Below are positions 62,695-64,000 of a stretch of DNA of 64,000 nt, piece by piece. The position numbers and the translations under genes are program-made. The notes below the pieces were generated by a model that saw only the letters and a list, made by a program, of their open reading frames with translations, was not told the origin of the DNA and ran no database searches. Source of the stretch: ZC4RG29 sp035304385 (GTDB lineage Bacteria > Bacteroidota > Bacteroidia > Cytophagales > Cyclobacteriaceae); NCBI GenBank assembly GCA_035304385.1, contig DATGQD010000004.1, positions 32,429-96,428 on the forward strand, given 5' to 3'. Numbering within the stretch: the first letter of the stretch is position 1; each line of letters starts with the position of its first letter.

Positions 62695-63798
62695 ATGTCC
62701 ACCATGGGAAAGGGCTACGAATACGACGCCTTCATTTCGCACGCCGTAGAGGATAAGCTTGCGATTGCCAATGATTTATGCCGCGGCCTGGAGGATGCCG
62801 GGTTGAAAGTCTGGTACTCGGGCTTTGAGCTTAATACGGGTGACAGCATCCACAAGAAGATCCTGGAAGGATTGCATGCCTCACGTTACGGGATCGTCAT
62901 TCTGAGTAAGAATTACCTGGCGAAGAACTGGACGATGAAGGAGTTGTACCTCCTGATGTCGAGGGAACGGCCGGACCACAAGGTGATCTTACCGATTTTG
63001 TACGATGTGACGGCTGAGGATTTGGCGGCAAAAGACATCGGCCTGGCCGACCGGTTTGCGCTCAGGGCGGAGAGAGGTGTAGGCTACCTCGTAGAATACC
63101 TGGTCAATGAGATAAACAAAGGCCGGCGTGAGGAGGCTCACGCGGCCGTGAGGAAAGGCCGGTGGCGGTGGTTCGCGGGTATTGCAACTGCGGTTATTCT
63201 CTCGGGCGGTGCGTATACGGGCGCGCGTTTGTATGATGCAACGGCGAAGGAGCATGGTGTCGCGGCAACGGTAGAAGACCTCATCACCAGACATGCGTCG
63301 ACGCTTACGGCGGTGTCGCGCGACGGACTGGGCGACATCGAACGGCTACAGGTGCCGCTGGAACCCCTTCGGGACCTGTATGCAGAGTTCAGAGAGTCGA
63401 AATCGTATTACCGTAACGTTTACACGTTAATCACCCCGGACAGTGTCATCCGCTCGCGGAAAAACGTCGAGGCCGCGTTGGGTATAGCCATGGAGCAGTT
63501 GACACCTTCGAACAACTTCGGGATGGAGGATCCGATCTTGTTTTTGTTGTCGGACACGACGGTAAACGGCGTCCGGCGGGTCCGGTACAGGGTTGAAAAC
63601 TCGATGCCGTTGACCCACCGCCAGGAAGAAGCCGACATCAACGGCGAGGTGCGAAACGTCAGGATAACCTGCCAGAACAACATCCGCGTGATACAAACCA
63701 CTTTGGATTTTCCGGACGACGAGAATATCAAACGGTACACGGTGGTGATATATGGTTTTTTGCCTGAAAGGACGTATGTGCTGAGGAAAAACGATTAG
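62695..63798 (+). CDS. TIR-domain protein with one transmembrane helix
   Basis: A 367-residue protein. The TIR domain spans about residues 8-140 (YDAFISHAVEDKLAIANDL; BB-loop region FELNTGDSIHKK). The catalytic-type Glu83 lies in NWTMKELYLLM, where bacterial TIR NADases usually have WCxxE, so NAD+ cleavage is plausible but not shown. A single helix (about 159-178, WFAGIATAVILSGGAYTG) follows a basic stretch. The remaining 190 residues would be extracytoplasmic and match nothing I know. This is an inverted topology relative to receptor TIR proteins. Confidence 0.88.
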   Translation: MSTMGKGYEYDAFISHAVEDKLAIANDLCRGLEDAGLKVWYSGFELNTGDSIHKKILEGLHASRYGIVILSKNYLAKNWTMKELYLLMSRERPDHKVILPILYDVTAEDLAAKDIGLADRFALRAERGVGYLVEYLVNEINKGRREEAHAAVRKGRWRWFAGIATAVILSGGAYTGARLYDATAKEHGVAATVEDLITRHASTLTAVSRDGLGDIERLQVPLEPLRDLYAEFRESKSYYRNVYTLITPDSVIRSRKNVEAALGIAMEQLTPSNNFGMEDPILFLLSDTTVNGVRRVRYRVENSMPLTHRQEEADINGEVRNVRITCQNNIRVIQTTLDFPDDENIKRYTVVIYGFLPERTYVLRKND

Positions 63799-63835
63799 CA
63801 GTGGTAACGACGACCCTGATACAAGCTATGGCCCT

Positions 63836-63886
63836 ATTCACTCATTCACTCATTCACTCATTCACTCATTCACTCATTCACTCATT
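63836..63886. repeat. Tandem octamer repeat, third array (inverted orientation)
   Basis: Just over six perfect copies of ATTCACTC, the reverse complement of GAGTGAAT seen at 9396-9456 and 58641-58694. It separates the TIR gene from the next gene. Confidence 0.95.
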
Positions 63887-63923
63887 GCCTCGAGTGTGCA
63901 ACGCGGGAGGATACTCATGAATT

Positions 63924-64000
63924 ATGAGTCGTAAATATTTCATACGTGGTGTTTTATGGTTGTTGCTGGCTGCCGGCATAGCGTGCGATGCAGACGCACA
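63924..64000 (+). CDS. Exported protein, N-terminal fragment cut by window edge
   Basis: An ATG at 63924 opens a frame that runs off the right edge after 25 codons. The visible text is a hydrophobic leader (MSRKYFIRGVLWLLLAAG, then IACDADA), which could be a lipoprotein signal (cleavage before Cys) or a signal peptidase I leader. Nothing can be said about function. Confidence 0.5.
   Translation, partial: MSRKYFIRGVLWLLLAAGIACDADA

Noticed and set aside
63836..63886. Possible CRISPR array
   Set aside because: Units are 8 bases, directly adjacent and without spacers, and no cas gene is present.

Overview
The window looks like a chromosomal segment of a Bacteroidota bacterium, most likely of the order Cytophagales (Chryseolinea/Ohtaekwangia-like). 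The reasons are a SusC/SusD pair, several -7 boxes of the Bacteroidota type TAnnTTTG (in front of cspA and the tetR gene), DUF2061 and TerB-like proteins typical of the phylum, HisKA_2/LytTR signalling, Tat-signal NIF3 and GH109 proteins, and moderately high G+C with little Shine-Dalgarno use. The taxonomic call is an inference. No rRNA, tRNA, CRISPR array, transposase or phage gene was seen.

Region 1 (1-10.7 kb) is a glucuronoxylan utilisation locus: SusD (cut by the window edge), SusC, a GH3 enzyme of the beta-xylosidase type, a divergent LacI-family regulator, GH67 alpha-glucuronidase and mannonate dehydratase UxuA. Two copies of one palindrome (core GCAACCGATTGC) lie in the susC promoter and in the GH3/lacI divergent region, so one LacI regulator probably controls the whole block. 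Region 2 (10.9-20.8 kb) holds a DeoR regulator divergent from a GH9 enzyme, a polysaccharide deacetylase in the -1 frame of the GH9 gene joined by a dnaX-like slippery site, then ROK kinase, MFS transporter and SIS-domain protein. GH2 and GH43 enzymes form a divergent pair after it.

Region 3 (20.9-37.4 kb) is mostly housekeeping or stress related: NhaA, a cold-shock protein, a TetR-TolC-HlyD-ABC exporter operon (YbhGFSR-like), small conserved proteins of unknown role, a lipoprotein beta-propeller, a Tat-exported NIF3-family protein, MnSOD and TadA. Region 4 (37.5-56 kb) has AspS, a methyltransferase, an atypical amidohydrolase, an AddA/AddB-like helicase-nuclease pair, a membrane-embedded patatin-like hydrolase, a KtrB/KtrA-type potassium uptake pair, a SMUG2/DUF4918 DNA glycosylase and a superfamily I helicase whose start codon cannot be found. 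Region 5 (56-64 kb) pairs an N-acetylhexosamine-kinase-like protein with a GH109 hydrolase. It then has a hypothetical protein behind phased A-tracts, a 44-residue lipoprotein, a TPR histidine kinase, a LytTR response regulator and a TIR-transmembrane protein.

A recurrent theme is short tandem or dispersed intergenic repeats (octamers GAGTGAAT and TTCAACTC, a TTGCGACTCTGCGGTGAA element, a GGGCAGT heptamer). These abut or enter gene ends (nhaA, the patatin gene, the helicase 5' end). The most noteworthy single observations are the GH9/deacetylase frameshift junction, the helicase missing its start codon inside a repeat, and the two-component/TIR cluster.
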